Shown one piece after another: positions 41,131 to 51,600 of a stretch of 64,000 bases of DNA. Positions within the stretch are counted from its first letter, which is position 1. Each line of letters opens with the position of its first letter. The notes under the pieces were generated by a model. It was not told the DNA's origin. It saw nothing but the letters and a program-made list of their open reading frames with translations, and ran no database searches. This stretch comes from Bacteroidota bacterium. GTDB taxonomy: Bacteria > Bacteroidota > Bacteroidia > Bacteroidales > CAIXZF01. Where the stretch lies: NCBI GenBank assembly GCA_022709385.1, contig JAKLIX010000014.1, positions 54,693 to 118,692 on the forward strand, in the 5' to 3' direction. A program made the position numbers and the translations under genes.

Positions 41131-41734
41131 GCACCGCCTTTTTTGGGCGTATTGTTGCATTTCGGCCGTGTTTTTCGCGGCAGGATGCACCTCTGCCGAT
41201 ATGCCCAAGCCCTGGGGTTACTTCAGGATAGACCTTCCGGATAAACAATATACCGGATTTGACACCACTTATCCATACTGTTTCCGTTATCCGGCCTATG
41301 CCCGGATCATGCCGAAGACAGACTCCCTCGCAGAGCCTTACTGGATCAATATTCAGTTTCCTTCGTTTAAAGGAACCATCCACCTTTCGTATAAACCGGT
41401 CAGGGGAAATCTGCCGGAGTACCTGGAAGATGCACGGGCAATGGTGATGAAGCATATTCCCAAAGCAGACGCCATCGGTGAAACCCTCATCAACCGCCCG
41501 GAAGACAAGGTTTATGGCATGGTGTACGACATCAGGGGCAGTGATGCCGCTTCACCCATTCAATTCTTCCTGACAGACAGCCTCCGCCATTTTATCAGGG
41601 GAGCACTCTATTTCTATGTGAAACCCAATAATGATTCGCTCAGCCCGGTAATCGCATTCCTCAAGCAAGACATCGATACCCTCGTCGGCAGTTTCCACTG
41701 GGAAAAAGAACCAGACAACCGCAGGCACAAATAA
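41114..41734 (+). CDS. gldD: Gliding/secretion lipoprotein GldD
   Basis: A 206-residue lipoprotein. The signal ends in a lipobox (VFFAAGC), and the mature part begins CTSADMPKPWGYFRIDLPDKQY, a strongly conserved GldD start. Further family segments are YPYCFRYPAYARI, INIQFPSFKGTIHLSY, KVYGMVYDIRGSDAASPIQF and GALYFYV. GldD is needed for gliding motility and, by association, type IX secretion, but its exact role is not known. It overlaps gldE by 17 bp and is followed 36 bp later by a secreted carboxypeptidase that itself carries a T9SS signal. Confidence 0.92.
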   Translation: MPAKNKHRLFWAYCCISAVFFAAGCTSADMPKPWGYFRIDLPDKQYTGFDTTYPYCFRYPAYARIMPKTDSLAEPYWINIQFPSFKGTIHLSYKPVRGNLPEYLEDARAMVMKHIPKADAIGETLINRPEDKVYGMVYDIRGSDAASPIQFFLTDSLRHFIRGALYFYVKPNNDSLSPVIAFLKQDIDTLVGSFHWEKEPDNRRHK

Positions 41735-41770
41735 GGGTCTGATCATCTTTTAACCCGCTATTCCCTCCCG

Positions 41771-44131
41771 ATGAAAATTTGCTTTGTATCCCTCACCGCT
41801 GTGTTGTTTTGCGGGCTTCTATCCGCCCAAACTCCTGTTATTCAAAGAATTCGGATTGACATGCAGGGGAAAGAAATCCTTCCCCTGCTATCTGCCGGTA
41901 TCGCTGTGGAAGAATGCTTTACCGGCCCCGATCACTCCCTCATTGGCGATCTTTACCAGCCGGAGGTCGCGAAAATCACAGCCCTGGGCTACCAAACCGA
42001 AATCATACAGGATGATCTCGGGGCATACTACAGAATACGGAATGAAGCAGCCCTGAAAAAAATGAAAAGCCCTGGTTATAAACCACTTCAACCCAAGTCC
42101 TCTGCCAACTGGCCAGTGCCTGCGGGTTTTAGCCTGGGAAGCATGGGCGGTTTTTACACCTGGGATGAAATGACCTCCAGGCTCGACGACATGGTACAGA
42201 ATTATCCTTCCCTGATCACGGTGAAAGTCCCTGCCGCTGGCGACAGTTCCGTTGAGGGAAGGCCCCTCTACTATGTGAAGATTTCCGATAATCCGAACCA
42301 AAACGAGAACGAAAACCGCATCCTCTATACGGGGATGCATCATGCAAGGGAACCCATCGGCATGCAGGCGCTGATCTTTTATATGTACTACCTTCTTGAG
42401 CATTATGCGACAGATCCCCTTATCCAGTATCTTGTCGACAACACGGAACTGTACTTTATCCCGGTGATGAATCCTGACGGCTACGTTTACAATCAAAGCA
42501 TGAACCCCTTCGGGGGCGGGAACTGGAGAAAGAACCGGAAAGATAACGGAGACGGTTCGTTCGGGGTGGACTTGAACCGGAATTACGGATATATGTGGGG
42601 CTTCGACGATATCGGCTCTTCGCCCGACCCTTATTCGGAGGTATTCAGGGGAACGGGTCCCTTCTCCGAACCTGAAACACAGGTTATCAGAGACTTCTGC
42701 AATGAAAAGCAATTTAAAATTGCACTGAATTATCACTCTTTTTCCAACCTGCTGCTTTTCCCATGGGGCTATACCAGTCAGGAGCTTCCGGCAGATTACG
42801 CTGCTTTTCAGGCATATGCCGAAGTCATGACACGGCAGAACAATTATGTGTACGGACCTGGCGCAACAACCATCTATCAAACCAACGGCGGTTCGGATGA
42901 CTGGATGTACGGAGAACAGCAGTCCAAACCGGCTGTCTTGTCCTTCACTCCTGAAGTCGGAGACGGCACTGCCGGATTCTGGCCTTCACCCGAATTGATC
43001 ATTCCGCTCTGCCAGGACAATATGTGGCAAAACCTTGCTGCAGCCCTTCTCACTGTTCAGTTTGCAGAGGTGAAAGATGCCAGTCCCCTTTTTATTGGCA
43101 CCCAATCATTCCTGAAGTACCAGATCCGGAACCTCGGCCTGCAGACAGGCAGCTTCACCGTCGGCGTTCAGCCCCTTGGCAATGCATTTCAATACACCGG
43201 ACCGGCTAATATCCACACTAATCCGGGATATTTGCAACTTTTAACAGATTCCATCCCTTACCAATTGTCACCGGCATATCAGCCCGGGCAGCCTATTCAG
43301 TACCTGCTCAGCATCAGCAACGGGATCTGGACCTTTTCCGATACCATCACAAAATATTCCGGCACACCCCAGGTCTTTTTCCAGGACTCATGCAACAATA
43401 TGGCTGCATGGACCGGTGACTGGGCGACCACCTCCTCTTCATATCATTCACCTGATTATTCCATCACCGATTCTCCCTTCGGTCCTTATTCAAGTTATGC
43501 CGATCTTTCGGTCACCCTCTCGGATCCGGTGGATCTCAGCAACGCAGTGATGGCGGTGCTTCGTTTTTACGCAAGATGGGATCTTGAAAACGGATTCGAT
43601 TATGTACAGGTGAAGGCCAGCGCCGACAACGGTTTCAGCTGGATTCCCCTGCACGGACTGTATACCAATCCCGGAAGCGTAAATCAGGCGGCACTTCAGC
43701 CCCTGTACGACGGGGTACAAACTGATTGGGTGCAGGAACAGATCAGTCTGCAAGCCTTTATCGGACAGCAGCTTAAGATCAGGTTTACCCTGATTTCCGA
43801 CGGTGGTGTGGAAACGGACGGTTTTTATTTCGATGATGTGGAAATCGCCGGTCTTTTCCCTGCAGGCATCAGCCATCAGGAAAATGGCGCCTTGCTGCAG
43901 TTCATTCCTAATCCTGCCAGCGATCTGGTCAGGCTTGTGTTCACCAACCAACATTTTATACCGGGAAGCCTTGCCTGTTATACCGCACAGGGAAGGCTCA
44001 TTCAACAATACCAGGTTAGCGATCCCGGGTTCTCGCCGGATGTCAGTTCATGGCTTCCGGGCATATATTACTTCAAGTATTTCAGTTCCGGCGGACCTAC
44101 TTATACCGGAAAAGTGGCAATTATTCGCTGA
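41771..44131 (+). CDS. Secreted M14-family zinc carboxypeptidase with T9SS sorting domain
   Basis: A 786-residue exported peptidase. The signal peptide ends near LLSAQ. The M14 catalytic domain (about residues 120-430) has the zinc motif HxxE in TGMHHAREPIG, the substrate-carboxylate Arg region NWRKNRKDN and DLNRNYGYMWG, the third zinc His in ALNYHSFSN, and the catalytic Glu in SFTPEVGD. A MAM/immune-inhibitor-A-like beta domain follows (FYFDDVEIAG). The final 75 residues (LLQFIPNPASDLVRL to KVAIIR) form a type A sorting domain. It likely trims C-terminal residues from extracellular peptides. The end overlaps the convergent DAHP synthase gene by 11 bp. Confidence 0.92.
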   Translation: MKICFVSLTAVLFCGLLSAQTPVIQRIRIDMQGKEILPLLSAGIAVEECFTGPDHSLIGDLYQPEVAKITALGYQTEIIQDDLGAYYRIRNEAALKKMKSPGYKPLQPKSSANWPVPAGFSLGSMGGFYTWDEMTSRLDDMVQNYPSLITVKVPAAGDSSVEGRPLYYVKISDNPNQNENENRILYTGMHHAREPIGMQALIFYMYYLLEHYATDPLIQYLVDNTELYFIPVMNPDGYVYNQSMNPFGGGNWRKNRKDNGDGSFGVDLNRNYGYMWGFDDIGSSPDPYSEVFRGTGPFSEPETQVIRDFCNEKQFKIALNYHSFSNLLLFPWGYTSQELPADYAAFQAYAEVMTRQNNYVYGPGATTIYQTNGGSDDWMYGEQQSKPAVLSFTPEVGDGTAGFWPSPELIIPLCQDNMWQNLAAALLTVQFAEVKDASPLFIGTQSFLKYQIRNLGLQTGSFTVGVQPLGNAFQYTGPANIHTNPGYLQLLTDSIPYQLSPAYQPGQPIQYLLSISNGIWTFSDTITKYSGTPQVFFQDSCNNMAAWTGDWATTSSSYHSPDYSITDSPFGPYSSYADLSVTLSDPVDLSNAVMAVLRFYARWDLENGFDYVQVKASADNGFSWIPLHGLYTNPGSVNQAALQPLYDGVQTDWVQEQISLQAFIGQQLKIRFTLISDGGVETDGFYFDDVEIAGLFPAGISHQENGALLQFIPNPASDLVRLVFTNQHFIPGSLACYTAQGRLIQQYQVSDPGFSPDVSSWLPGIYYFKYFSSGGPTYTGKVAIIR

Positions 44132-45221
44132 GGTCCTTTTTCTTGCCGTGCATGATCTCCATCTGGCGCTGAATGGATTCCCTGTGAACCAGTTCAAGCA
44201 AGCGCATCAGAAAATCCTTTCCCAGTCCCAGTTTCCTTCCGTTTTCAAGTCTGTCATGGATGATGTTGCGCCACCTTCTGATCTGGAGGATGGTGATATT
44301 TTTCTTTTTCTTGTATTCACCTATTTCCTCCACGATCTTCATCCGTCGTGACAGGATATCCAGCAGGGTCCAGTCTATCCTGTCGATTTCTTTCCGGAGT
44401 TCGTCCAGCCTCGACTGGTACTCCTGGAAACCGTTGAGATTCCGGAAGATAAGACCGCTGAGCAATTGCTTCAGACCGGAAGGTGAAAGCTGTTGCTGGG
44501 CATCGGTCAGGGCTGCAGCCGGGTCAATATGCGTTTCAATCATCAGGCCCTGCATTTCCAGATCCAGGGCTTTTTGAGCGATTTCTGCCAGGTATTCCGT
44601 TTTCCCGCATATATGACTTGGATCGCATATTACCGGAAGCGCAGGATATAATCTTTTCAGCTCGATCGGAATTTCCCACATGGGGGAGTTCCTGTATTGA
44701 TCGCGTTGATAATAGAAGAATCCCCTGTGAATGGCAATCAGTTTATCGATTCCGCTGCGGTTGAGCCTTTCCAGGGCCCCTATCCATAATTTAATATCAG
44801 GATTCACCGGATTTTTAACCATCACGGGGATATCGACTCCTGCCAGGCCGTCGCAGATCTCCTGCACCGAGAATGGATTAACCACGGTACGGGCGCCGAT
44901 CCAGAGGATATCGATGCCGTATTTCAGGGCGAGCTCGATATGGTGGGGGTTGGCCACCTCCACAGTGGTAAGCAGTCCGGTTTCCTGCCTGACACGCTGC
45001 ATCCATTTCAGGCCGGCTTCACCGGCACCTTCAAAGCCGTCCGGACGTGTCCTGGGTTTCCAGATGCCTGCCCTGAACACCTTTACCTGAGGGATCAATG
45101 CAATTTCCCTTGCCGTGGCAAGCAGCTGTTCTTCTGTTTCGGCACTGCAAGGCCCTCCTATGAGCAGGGGTTCGCTCAACTGCTCCTGCCACCGGCTGAT
45201 GGGAATACTCTTCAGCGTCAT
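44121..45221 (-). CDS. Bifunctional DAHP synthase / chorismate mutase
   Basis: A 366-residue fusion for aromatic amino-acid synthesis. Residues 1-260 are a KDPG-aldolase-like DAHP synthase (LLIGGPCSAETEEQ, VFRAGIWKPRTRPDGFEG, LWIGARTVVNPF, PVMVKNPVNPD, VICDPSHICG, GLMIETHIDPAAA), which condenses PEP and erythrose-4-phosphate. Residues 275-355 are an AroQ helical chorismate mutase (LDELRKEIDRIDWTLLDILSRRMKIVEEIGEYK). The fusion with the mutase at the C-terminus is usual in Bacteroidota and links feedback by late products to the first step. It stands alone; a family 2 element lies in its upstream region. Confidence 0.94.
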   Translation of the reverse strand: MTLKSIPISRWQEQLSEPLLIGGPCSAETEEQLLATAREIALIPQVKVFRAGIWKPRTRPDGFEGAGEAGLKWMQRVRQETGLLTTVEVANPHHIELALKYGIDILWIGARTVVNPFSVQEICDGLAGVDIPVMVKNPVNPDIKLWIGALERLNRSGIDKLIAIHRGFFYYQRDQYRNSPMWEIPIELKRLYPALPVICDPSHICGKTEYLAEIAQKALDLEMQGLMIETHIDPAAALTDAQQQLSPSGLKQLLSGLIFRNLNGFQEYQSRLDELRKEIDRIDWTLLDILSRRMKIVEEIGEYKKKKNITILQIRRWRNIIHDRLENGRKLGLGKDFLMRLLELVHRESIQRQMEIMHGKKKDLSE

Positions 45222-45312
45222 ACTTCAACCCAATTTACATTCACAACCTGCATCCGGAAAGGAGGATTTCCGCTGGCGCCGGCCTCACCCTGTCCCCTCA
45301 GTCATGCCGTGT

Positions 45313-45415
45313 CATACCGTAAGAACACAGGAATGCGAAAAAAGTGTTTCCAGAGTCATCAGTATAACTAAATCTAACTGAAAACTGCTTCGCATTTTCA
45401 CTAAGATTCAGTATA
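45313..45415 (+). repeat. Family 2 palindromic element, long (103-bp) form
   Basis: It runs from CATACCGTAAGAACACAGG through GAGTCATCAGTATAACTAAA to CACTAAGATTCAGTATA. The second half nearly equals that of the copy at 27108-27211. It lies in the gap between the divergent DAHP synthase and asnS genes, upstream of both. Confidence 0.85.
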
Positions 45416-45514
45416 AACCTTCAGGAAATGAATTTACAAAAGTACGATAAATAAAGGTTCATCAGTTTTTGTTATTTTTGCCGCCTTATTTTGGATTATA
45501 CACCGGAGTGAATC

Positions 45515-46921
45515 ATGGAAACGCCTGAGAGATCGATTATCAGAAAATTACTGAAGGAAACCAAACCCGGTGACCTGGGCAGCAGGGTACACCTGAAGGG
45601 ATGGGTCAGAACCAAACGGGGAAATAAAAACATTGCCTTTATTGCAGTCAATGATGGCACAATCATTCATAATATTCAGGTGGTGGCACAGGTGAATGAT
45701 TTTGAAGAGGATTTGCTGAAACAAGTCACCACCGGCGCCTGCATCGCCGTAACCGGCATCCTGGTGGAATCTCCCGGCCAGGAACAACCGGTGGAAGTGC
45801 AGGCACAGCAAATAGAGATTCTCGGCACCTCCGACCCGGAAACCTATCCCCTGCAGAAAAAAGGACACAGCCTTGAATTCCTTCGTGAAATTGCTCACCT
45901 GAGGCCACGAACAAATACCTTCGGCGCCATTTTCCGCATCCGTCATGCCTTGTCTTTTGCTATTCATAAATTCTTTAACGACAAGGGGTTTTATTACATT
46001 CACAGTCCCATCATCACCGGTTCAGATGCCGAAGGAGCAGGCGCCATGTTCAGGGTCAGTACCCTGGATGCAATCCAACCTCCGCTCACTCCGGAGGGCA
46101 AAGTAGATTACGCCCGGGATTTTTTCGGGAAAGAAACCAAACTGACCGTCTCGGGGCAGCTGGAAGCAGAACTGGGAGCCCTTGCGCTTTCAGGGGTTTA
46201 CACTTTCGGACCGACTTTCCGTGCAGAAAACTCCAATACCCCCCGTCACCTTGCCGAATTCTGGATGATAGAACCGGAAATGGCCTTCTATGACATCCAT
46301 GATAACATGGATCTGGCGGAGGAATTCCTGAAATACCTGATACGCTATGCCCTGGAAAACTGCCTGGATGATCTGCAATTTCTCAACAAAATGTATGATA
46401 ACGGCCTGATAGAGAGGCTCGAACATATTACCGATGTGGACTTCGAGAGGCTGTCTTATACAAAAGCCATTGATATCCTGAAGGAATCCGGTGAGGAATT
46501 TGAGTTTCCGGTGGACTGGGGCCTGGATTTACAGGCTGAACACGAACGCTACCTGGTTGAAAAGCATTTCGGCAAACCGGTGATCCTGACCGACTATCCC
46601 ATAGAGATCAAGGCTTTCTACATGAAACAGAACGAAGACGGAAAAACGGTGAGGGCCATGGATGTCTTGTTCCCGAAAATCGGCGAGATCATTGGCGGAT
46701 CGCAGCGCGAAGAGGTTTATGAGAAACTCCTGGAACGCATTCAGCAGTTGGACATACCGGAAAAAGATGTGTGGTGGTACCTTGATACAAGGAAGTTTGG
46801 TACTGCGCCTCACAGTGGTTTCGGCCTTGGTTTTGAGAGAATGGTCTTGTTTGTTACCGGCATGGGCAACATCCGGGATGTCATCCCTTTTCCGCGCACC
46901 CCGCAGAATGCTGAATTCTGA
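45515..46921 (+). CDS. asnS: Asparaginyl-tRNA synthetase
   Basis: A 468-residue class IIb synthetase that charges tRNA-Asn. The N-terminal OB domain is [24 protein letters not shown]. Motif 2 is [26 protein letters not shown], of the Asn type rather than Asp by its ENSNT segment, and motif 3 is [37 protein letters not shown] is the usual lead-in. The length is normal. rpoN follows on the same strand 69 bp after the stop. Confidence 0.95.
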   Translation: METPERSIIRKLLKETKPGDLGSRVHLKGWVRTKRGNKNIAFIAVNDGTIIHNIQVVAQVNDFEEDLLKQVTTGACIAVTGILVESPGQEQPVEVQAQQIEILGTSDPETYPLQKKGHSLEFLREIAHLRPRTNTFGAIFRIRHALSFAIHKFFNDKGFYYIHSPIITGSDAEGAGAMFRVSTLDAIQPPLTPEGKVDYARDFFGKETKLTVSGQLEAELGALALSGVYTFGPTFRAENSNTPRHLAEFWMIEPEMAFYDIHDNMDLAEEFLKYLIRYALENCLDDLQFLNKMYDNGLIERLEHITDVDFERLSYTKAIDILKESGEEFEFPVDWGLDLQAEHERYLVEKHFGKPVILTDYPIEIKAFYMKQNEDGKTVRAMDVLFPKIGEIIGGSQREEVYEKLLERIQQLDIPEKDVWWYLDTRKFGTAPHSGFGLGFERMVLFVTGMGNIRDVIPFPRTPQNAEF

Positions 46922-46990
46922 TCCGTTTATTTTTTGTACCTTAGTATCCGGACTGAACGCCCACTGATATTTACAATTCCTGTCGGAACC

Positions 46991-48457
46991 ATGTTAAACC
47001 AGAGACTGCAACAGAAACTGCTACAAAAGCTGTCGCCACAGCAAATCCTGCTGATGAAACTGCTGCAGATCCCTTCCGTATCGCTGGAACAAAGGATTAA
47101 ACAGGAAATTGAAGAAAACCCGGCACTCGAAGACCTTGCCGATCCCACAGAAGCTGCCTATGAGAGCGAAACAGGGCAGAAAGAGGAAAACCAGGAAGAA
47201 AACGAGGAGGTTTCAAAGGATGATGAGTTCGATCTGGAAGATTATCTGGATGAGGATGAAATACCTGCATACAAGCTGTATGCATCGAATACCGGGCCTG
47301 ATGACGACAGGCCCAGCCTGCCTTTTGCATCAGCCGACACTTTCCAGGACAGCCTGCTGCACCAGCTCGGAATGTACAAGCTTTCTCCAAACCAGGAGAT
47401 CATAGCCGCCACTATCATCGGCAATCTGGATGATGCCGGTTACCTTCAGCGTGATATCAGTGCGATGGTCGACGACCTGGCATTCTCACAGAATATTCAG
47501 GCTTCGGAAGAGGAGATTCTGGAAGTGCTTCATTTCATTCAGCAGCTGGACCCTCCCGGGATAGGTGCCCGTAACCTTCAGGAATGCCTTTTGTTACAGT
47601 TGCGAAGGATGGAAGAGAAAAAGCCTGCCCTCGGGCTGGCCATCGAGATCATCGAACATCACTTCAACGAATTCACCCGCAAGCATTACGATAAAATCCT
47701 CAAAAAGAGCCGGGCATCGGAAGAAGCCCTTAAAGCAGCCATGGGGATCATCCTCAGGCTCAATCCCAAACCCGGTTCCTCCATCAATGAAACGGAACGC
47801 TCGAACCAATATATCGAACCCGATTTCATCATCACACCCCGCGATACCCAACTGGAACTGACGCTCAACAGCAGGAATACTCCCGAATTAAGGGTTAATA
47901 AAAAATATATGCATATGCTGGAAGATTATGCCAGTGGCAGGGGCAATAACCACCAGCAGAAAGAAGCCGTTCAGTTCATCAGGCAGAAGATCGATTCTGC
48001 CCGCTGGTTTATCGAAGCGATCAAACAAAGGCAAAATACCCTTTATATCACCATGAATGCCATCATGGAATACCAGAAGGAGTATTTCCTGAGCGGCGAT
48101 GAAACCCGGCTCAGGCCAATGATACTGAAGGATATCGCCGAAATCGTGAATATGGATATTTCCACGGTCAGCCGGGTGGCCAACAGCAAATATGTGCAAA
48201 CCCCTTACGGCACCTTCCTGCTGAAAACCTTCTTTTCAGAGTCGCTTCAAACCGAAAGCGGTGAAGAAGTGTCGAGCAGGGAGATTAAAAAAATCCTGTC
48301 GGATTGCATTGAATCCGAATCCAAGGACAAACCGCTGACCGACGAGGAACTGACAGATGTACTGAAAGGAAAAGGGTATAACATCGCAAGACGAACCGTG
48401 GCCAAATACCGCGAACAGCTCAACATTCCCGTTGCACGGCTGCGAAAAGCCATTTAA
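46991..48457 (+). CDS. rpoN: RNA polymerase sigma-54 factor
   Basis: 488 residues from the ATG at 46991, giving MLNQRLQQKLLQKLSPQQILLMKLL, the Gln/Leu-rich region I that contacts activators. A long acidic region II (EENQEENEEVSKDDEFDLEDYLDEDE) follows. Then come the core-binding region and the helix-turn-helix (DISTVSRVANSKYVQTPYGTFLLKTFF), and the RpoN box near the end as ARRTVAKYREQLNIP. Sigma-54 directs transcription from -24/-12 promoters with AAA+ activators; none is encoded in this window. The small membrane protein gene starts 8 bp behind it. Confidence 0.95.
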   Translation: MLNQRLQQKLLQKLSPQQILLMKLLQIPSVSLEQRIKQEIEENPALEDLADPTEAAYESETGQKEENQEENEEVSKDDEFDLEDYLDEDEIPAYKLYASNTGPDDDRPSLPFASADTFQDSLLHQLGMYKLSPNQEIIAATIIGNLDDAGYLQRDISAMVDDLAFSQNIQASEEEILEVLHFIQQLDPPGIGARNLQECLLLQLRRMEEKKPALGLAIEIIEHHFNEFTRKHYDKILKKSRASEEALKAAMGIILRLNPKPGSSINETERSNQYIEPDFIITPRDTQLELTLNSRNTPELRVNKKYMHMLEDYASGRGNNHQQKEAVQFIRQKIDSARWFIEAIKQRQNTLYITMNAIMEYQKEYFLSGDETRLRPMILKDIAEIVNMDISTVSRVANSKYVQTPYGTFLLKTFFSESLQTESGEEVSSREIKKILSDCIESESKDKPLTDEELTDVLKGKGYNIARRTVAKYREQLNIPVARLRKAI

Positions 48458-48465
48458 TTCCCGTT

Positions 48466-49077
48466 ATGGAAAGAAAAATTGCAAGCCTGCTCACTTACGT
48501 ATTCCATCCCCTGCTGCTGCCCGGCTATTCCTTTATCCTGATGCTGCACATGGACAGCATCCTTCCCTACCTCATCCCGCTGAAAACCAAATGGACAGTC
48601 ATCGGCTTTGTCTTCCTGCTGGCAGCCGTTTTGCCTTCCCTGATCAACTTCGTGTTCATGAAACGCGGCCTGATCCGGTCCATGAAACTTGAAAACCGTC
48701 AGGAACGCTACCTCCCCTTTCTGATCACGGCCGGATGTTTTTACCTGGTTGCAACCATGGTAAAACAACTGGAACTGCCCGCTGTGTTTTACCTCTTCTC
48801 CCTGGGAACCACCATGCTCCCCCTGATGGCCCTTTTCATGACCTTCTACACCAAGGTCAGCGTGCATATGATCGGGATCGGCGGTATGACGGGTACTTTT
48901 CTCGGGCTGGCCATCCGTTGGGAACTGGAAATCATTCCCCTGATCATGATGCTGTTCATCGTCTCCGGACTGCTGGCCTACAGCCGGCTCAGGCTGCGCG
49001 CCCACACCCAGGCCGAAGTTTACTCGGGATATATCATGGGATTCGGAGTGATGCTCCTGCTCTTCCTCCTAATTTAA
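48466..49077 (+). CDS. Integral membrane protein, PAP2-like, unknown function
   Basis: A 203-residue protein with about six hydrophobic helices (VIGFVFLLAAVLPSLINFVF, AVFYLFSLGTTMLPLMALFM, IIPLIMMLFIVSGLLAYSRL, GYIMGFGVMLLLFLLI). Between the last two is RLRAHTQAEVYSGYIMG, which resembles the C-terminal SGH-like motif of PAP2 phosphatases, but the first PAP2 motif (KxxxxxxRP) is only partly visible as KLENRQERYLPF. It may be a catalytically changed relative. It is coupled to rpoN (8 bp gap). Confidence 0.7.
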   Translation: MERKIASLLTYVFHPLLLPGYSFILMLHMDSILPYLIPLKTKWTVIGFVFLLAAVLPSLINFVFMKRGLIRSMKLENRQERYLPFLITAGCFYLVATMVKQLELPAVFYLFSLGTTMLPLMALFMTFYTKVSVHMIGIGGMTGTFLGLAIRWELEIIPLIMMLFIVSGLLAYSRLRLRAHTQAEVYSGYIMGFGVMLLLFLLI

Positions 49078-49773
49078 AAACATGGGTCTCAGGCTGATAC
49101 CAACAGAAACAGGATAAATCTCCGGCCCCTTGTCCTGCTTGAAAACATTTATCAGCTGGTAATACCCGTATAACTCAATCCATTTGTACCCCAGGCTGGC
49201 CGTAAAGCCATAACGCCACTTTTCCAGGTTCTTGATATACTTGGTCTTGATCTTCACGTTATTGCCACTGCCGGCCGGATCATCCCCCTTGTATTTGGTC
49301 AGGCTGTTGAGCTGAAACCCGAAGGTCATTCCCAAGCCTCCCTTAAAGCCCGACCGGGATTCATACCTGAACTGAAAAGGAAAATCCCAGTAAGCAACTG
49401 AAAATTTGTTCTTTTTGTACGAAAGTGCATTCCCCTCCGGATCCTTGTATGTATCAATATTAACGAAGCTGTAATTGCCGGCGCTGTCGAGCTGCAGGAA
49501 CGCATCACTGTAGAGATTGTGGGTGCCTATGCCCATCCCGACGGAAAAAACCAGGGCCGACTTTTCCACAGGGATATTATACATGACAAATGGGGCTGCT
49601 CCCTGGTTCAGGAACCTCGGATTCATGTTCGCTGCGTCACCCATCCACAGATCATGATAGATAATCAGGCCGGTACTGAACCTGCTGGCGCTCTTTTTCC
49701 CGGATTCCTGATCCTGGGCCTGCAGATTCAATGCACAAGCCAGGATGAAGCTTAAAAAGATGATTTTCTTCAT
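49069..49773 (-). CDS. Outer-membrane beta-barrel protein, unknown function
   Basis: A 234-residue protein with a signal peptide (IIFLSFILACALNLQAQ) and alternating beta strands (FSTGLIIYHDLWMG, ALVFSVGMGIGTHNLY, FSVAYWDFPFQFRYESRSG, GGLGMTFGFQLNSL, YGFTASLGYKWIELYGYYQLINVF), ending in VSVGISLRPMFLN. This fits the small PorT-like barrels of Bacteroidota. It overlaps the end of the convergent membrane-protein gene by 9 bp. No function can be assigned. Confidence 0.72.
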   Translation of the reverse strand: MKKIIFLSFILACALNLQAQDQESGKKSASRFSTGLIIYHDLWMGDAANMNPRFLNQGAAPFVMYNIPVEKSALVFSVGMGIGTHNLYSDAFLQLDSAGNYSFVNIDTYKDPEGNALSYKKNKFSVAYWDFPFQFRYESRSGFKGGLGMTFGFQLNSLTKYKGDDPAGSGNNVKIKTKYIKNLEKWRYGFTASLGYKWIELYGYYQLINVFKQDKGPEIYPVSVGISLRPMFLN

Positions 49774-49821
49774 TCAGGTTTTATTTGGAACAAAAATAAG
49801 CAGAATCCGGGCTCCTCCAGC

Positions 49822-51441
49822 CTAAAAATCCGCCTTGGCCAAGCCGAACTTTTTCTTCTTGAAAATTTCGATACACGCACAACTGCAACCTGCCGGAATC
49901 AGCATGCTGGGTAAGCAATATTCGGTGCCGGATATTCTGAACCCGCTTTCAGGCATCAGGACAATCTTGGTGGTGATGTTGTCGGAGAGTTTGCGCTTGG
50001 TATAGGTGCCGTCTTTGAATATTTCCACGGCTACCAGAACTGCCTTGCGGACATTGCCCATCACAGAAGTCTGTTTAAGCGTTTTAACCGCCGAAATCAG
50101 GTTGTCAGGATGGTCATTGTACAGCAGTACTATTCTGTCATCTTTCTCCATGATCAGCACAGAAGAAAACATGCCGTTATCATTAATGGTATGCTGTAGC
50201 TTGGGAATATCCATCAGGGAGGTAACCTCGCCATCCTTGCCGATATTGATGATGAAGATGCTGTTCCTGTGATAATGATAGGTGTAGGAAGTGCTGGTAC
50301 CGCCGCCGGCCGAGCTTGTAGTAGTGGTTGTTACATACCAGAAGCGGTTTTCTGCGATCATGGTGGAAGAACCGTCCAAAGCAGGGATTATCCTCAGGAT
50401 CTCAAAATTCGCGGATATCCCCCTGCCCTCTTTTACCTTTTTTTTGTTCATCAATTCTGAAACCATCTTTTTGTCAATCTTTTTCACTCCGGTAACCAGG
50501 GTCTTCCAGGTGTTCACATCCACGGTCTGGTAGAAAAAGCCGTCAATGTCGCCCCCGGTGTAGGCCGTTGGCTTAAGATCGGAATAAAAGCCGGCACAAA
50601 CCAGCTCGTTCCGGTCATAATTCAGTCTGATGGCGCAATCTTCGATGTTCCTCTTTGCAAGGTCGATCTTGTTTTCAAGAATGGACTTGTCGTCAGGATT
50701 CATCGTGAATACAGAATAATAATACGGCGCCGAACCCCTTTCCCTGTCTTTCTTCTCAAGGTCAATTTTGGTGAGGATATAAATCTTACCGTCATTGCCC
50801 AGGATCTGGTCAAACAGGGAAACATCCCTGTCTTTATGGGGCAACGCAAGGGCAATGTTATACGTATTGGTGAGTTCCGTATCATACAGCTTAAATCCGA
50901 ATTTTTCCCCTCCATACTTTTCATAGGGAGGATTGCTGATGATGGCAAAGCTGGTGCTGTCCCTGTTGGGAAAAAGGATAAAGGAGCCGGCATTGGACTT
51001 TTTCTTTGCCTTGATATGATCGACCTTCACCAGCTTACCGACAAAATTGCCGTCAAGATCAACCCGTTGCGCAAACAACATCAATTCATCTTTATTCGTC
51101 TCGTATGAACTGAAGAATAGGATCAGGCTGTTTTTGAAAAACAGGGTCCGCTCATACCCGAAATGTTCGTCAATACAGTCTCCTTCTTTACACGATGTGT
51201 TCTTGAAGGTTTTCTCACTGATCAGGGTCAGATTGCCTGCATCATAGATCACCAGCGACATGACTTTATTCGTCCTGTGGTTGGACTGCACCACATAGAT
51301 CCTGTCGCCGATCCGATGTGCGCTCATGATCTGGGTAAACTTGTTTACAGGCCGCAATGCGCTGAATGAAAGCCGGATGTCTCCTGCATAAAGGCTAATC
51401 ACGCCTGAGAAAATGAATAATAAAAGAAGTAATTTCTTCAT
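49822..51441 (-). CDS. Secreted protein with propeller-like repeats, unknown function
   Basis: A 539-residue protein with a signal peptide (LLLLLFIFSGVISLYAG). The mature part shows repeated short beta motifs with alternating polar residues (HRIGDRIYVVQSNHRT, GYERTLFFKNSLILFFSS, ILGNDGKIYILTKIDLE, LNYDRNELVCAGFYSD, VLIMEKDDRIVLLYNDH). This suggests a beta-propeller, but no named family was recognised. A Thr/Ser/Gly run (TTTTTSSAGGGTSTSYTY) lies near residue 370. There is no C-terminal sorting domain. It is transcribed divergently from the gene at 51601. Confidence 0.68.
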   Translation of the reverse strand: MKKLLLLLFIFSGVISLYAGDIRLSFSALRPVNKFTQIMSAHRIGDRIYVVQSNHRTNKVMSLVIYDAGNLTLISEKTFKNTSCKEGDCIDEHFGYERTLFFKNSLILFFSSYETNKDELMLFAQRVDLDGNFVGKLVKVDHIKAKKKSNAGSFILFPNRDSTSFAIISNPPYEKYGGEKFGFKLYDTELTNTYNIALALPHKDRDVSLFDQILGNDGKIYILTKIDLEKKDRERGSAPYYYSVFTMNPDDKSILENKIDLAKRNIEDCAIRLNYDRNELVCAGFYSDLKPTAYTGGDIDGFFYQTVDVNTWKTLVTGVKKIDKKMVSELMNKKKVKEGRGISANFEILRIIPALDGSSTMIAENRFWYVTTTTTSSAGGGTSTSYTYHYHRNSIFIINIGKDGEVTSLMDIPKLQHTINDNGMFSSVLIMEKDDRIVLLYNDHPDNLISAVKTLKQTSVMGNVRKAVLVAVEIFKDGTYTKRKLSDNITTKIVLMPESGFRISGTEYCLPSMLIPAGCSCACIEIFKKKKFGLAKADF

Positions 51442-51600
51442 AATAAGAAAATTAACTTGAATTGTTTAAAAAATTTCCGGGTACAATAAATTATTACTGT
51501 AATGTGCATTAAAATGAGGCTATAAATGTAGGATTATCTACTTTTGATTGTATTAAACCAATTAATTTATATTCTATCTTAATAAGCTTGAATACTTTTT

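Noticed and set aside
41888..42880. 330-codon minus-strand frame
   Set aside because: It is antisense to the M14 carboxypeptidase gene, which carries all catalytic residues.
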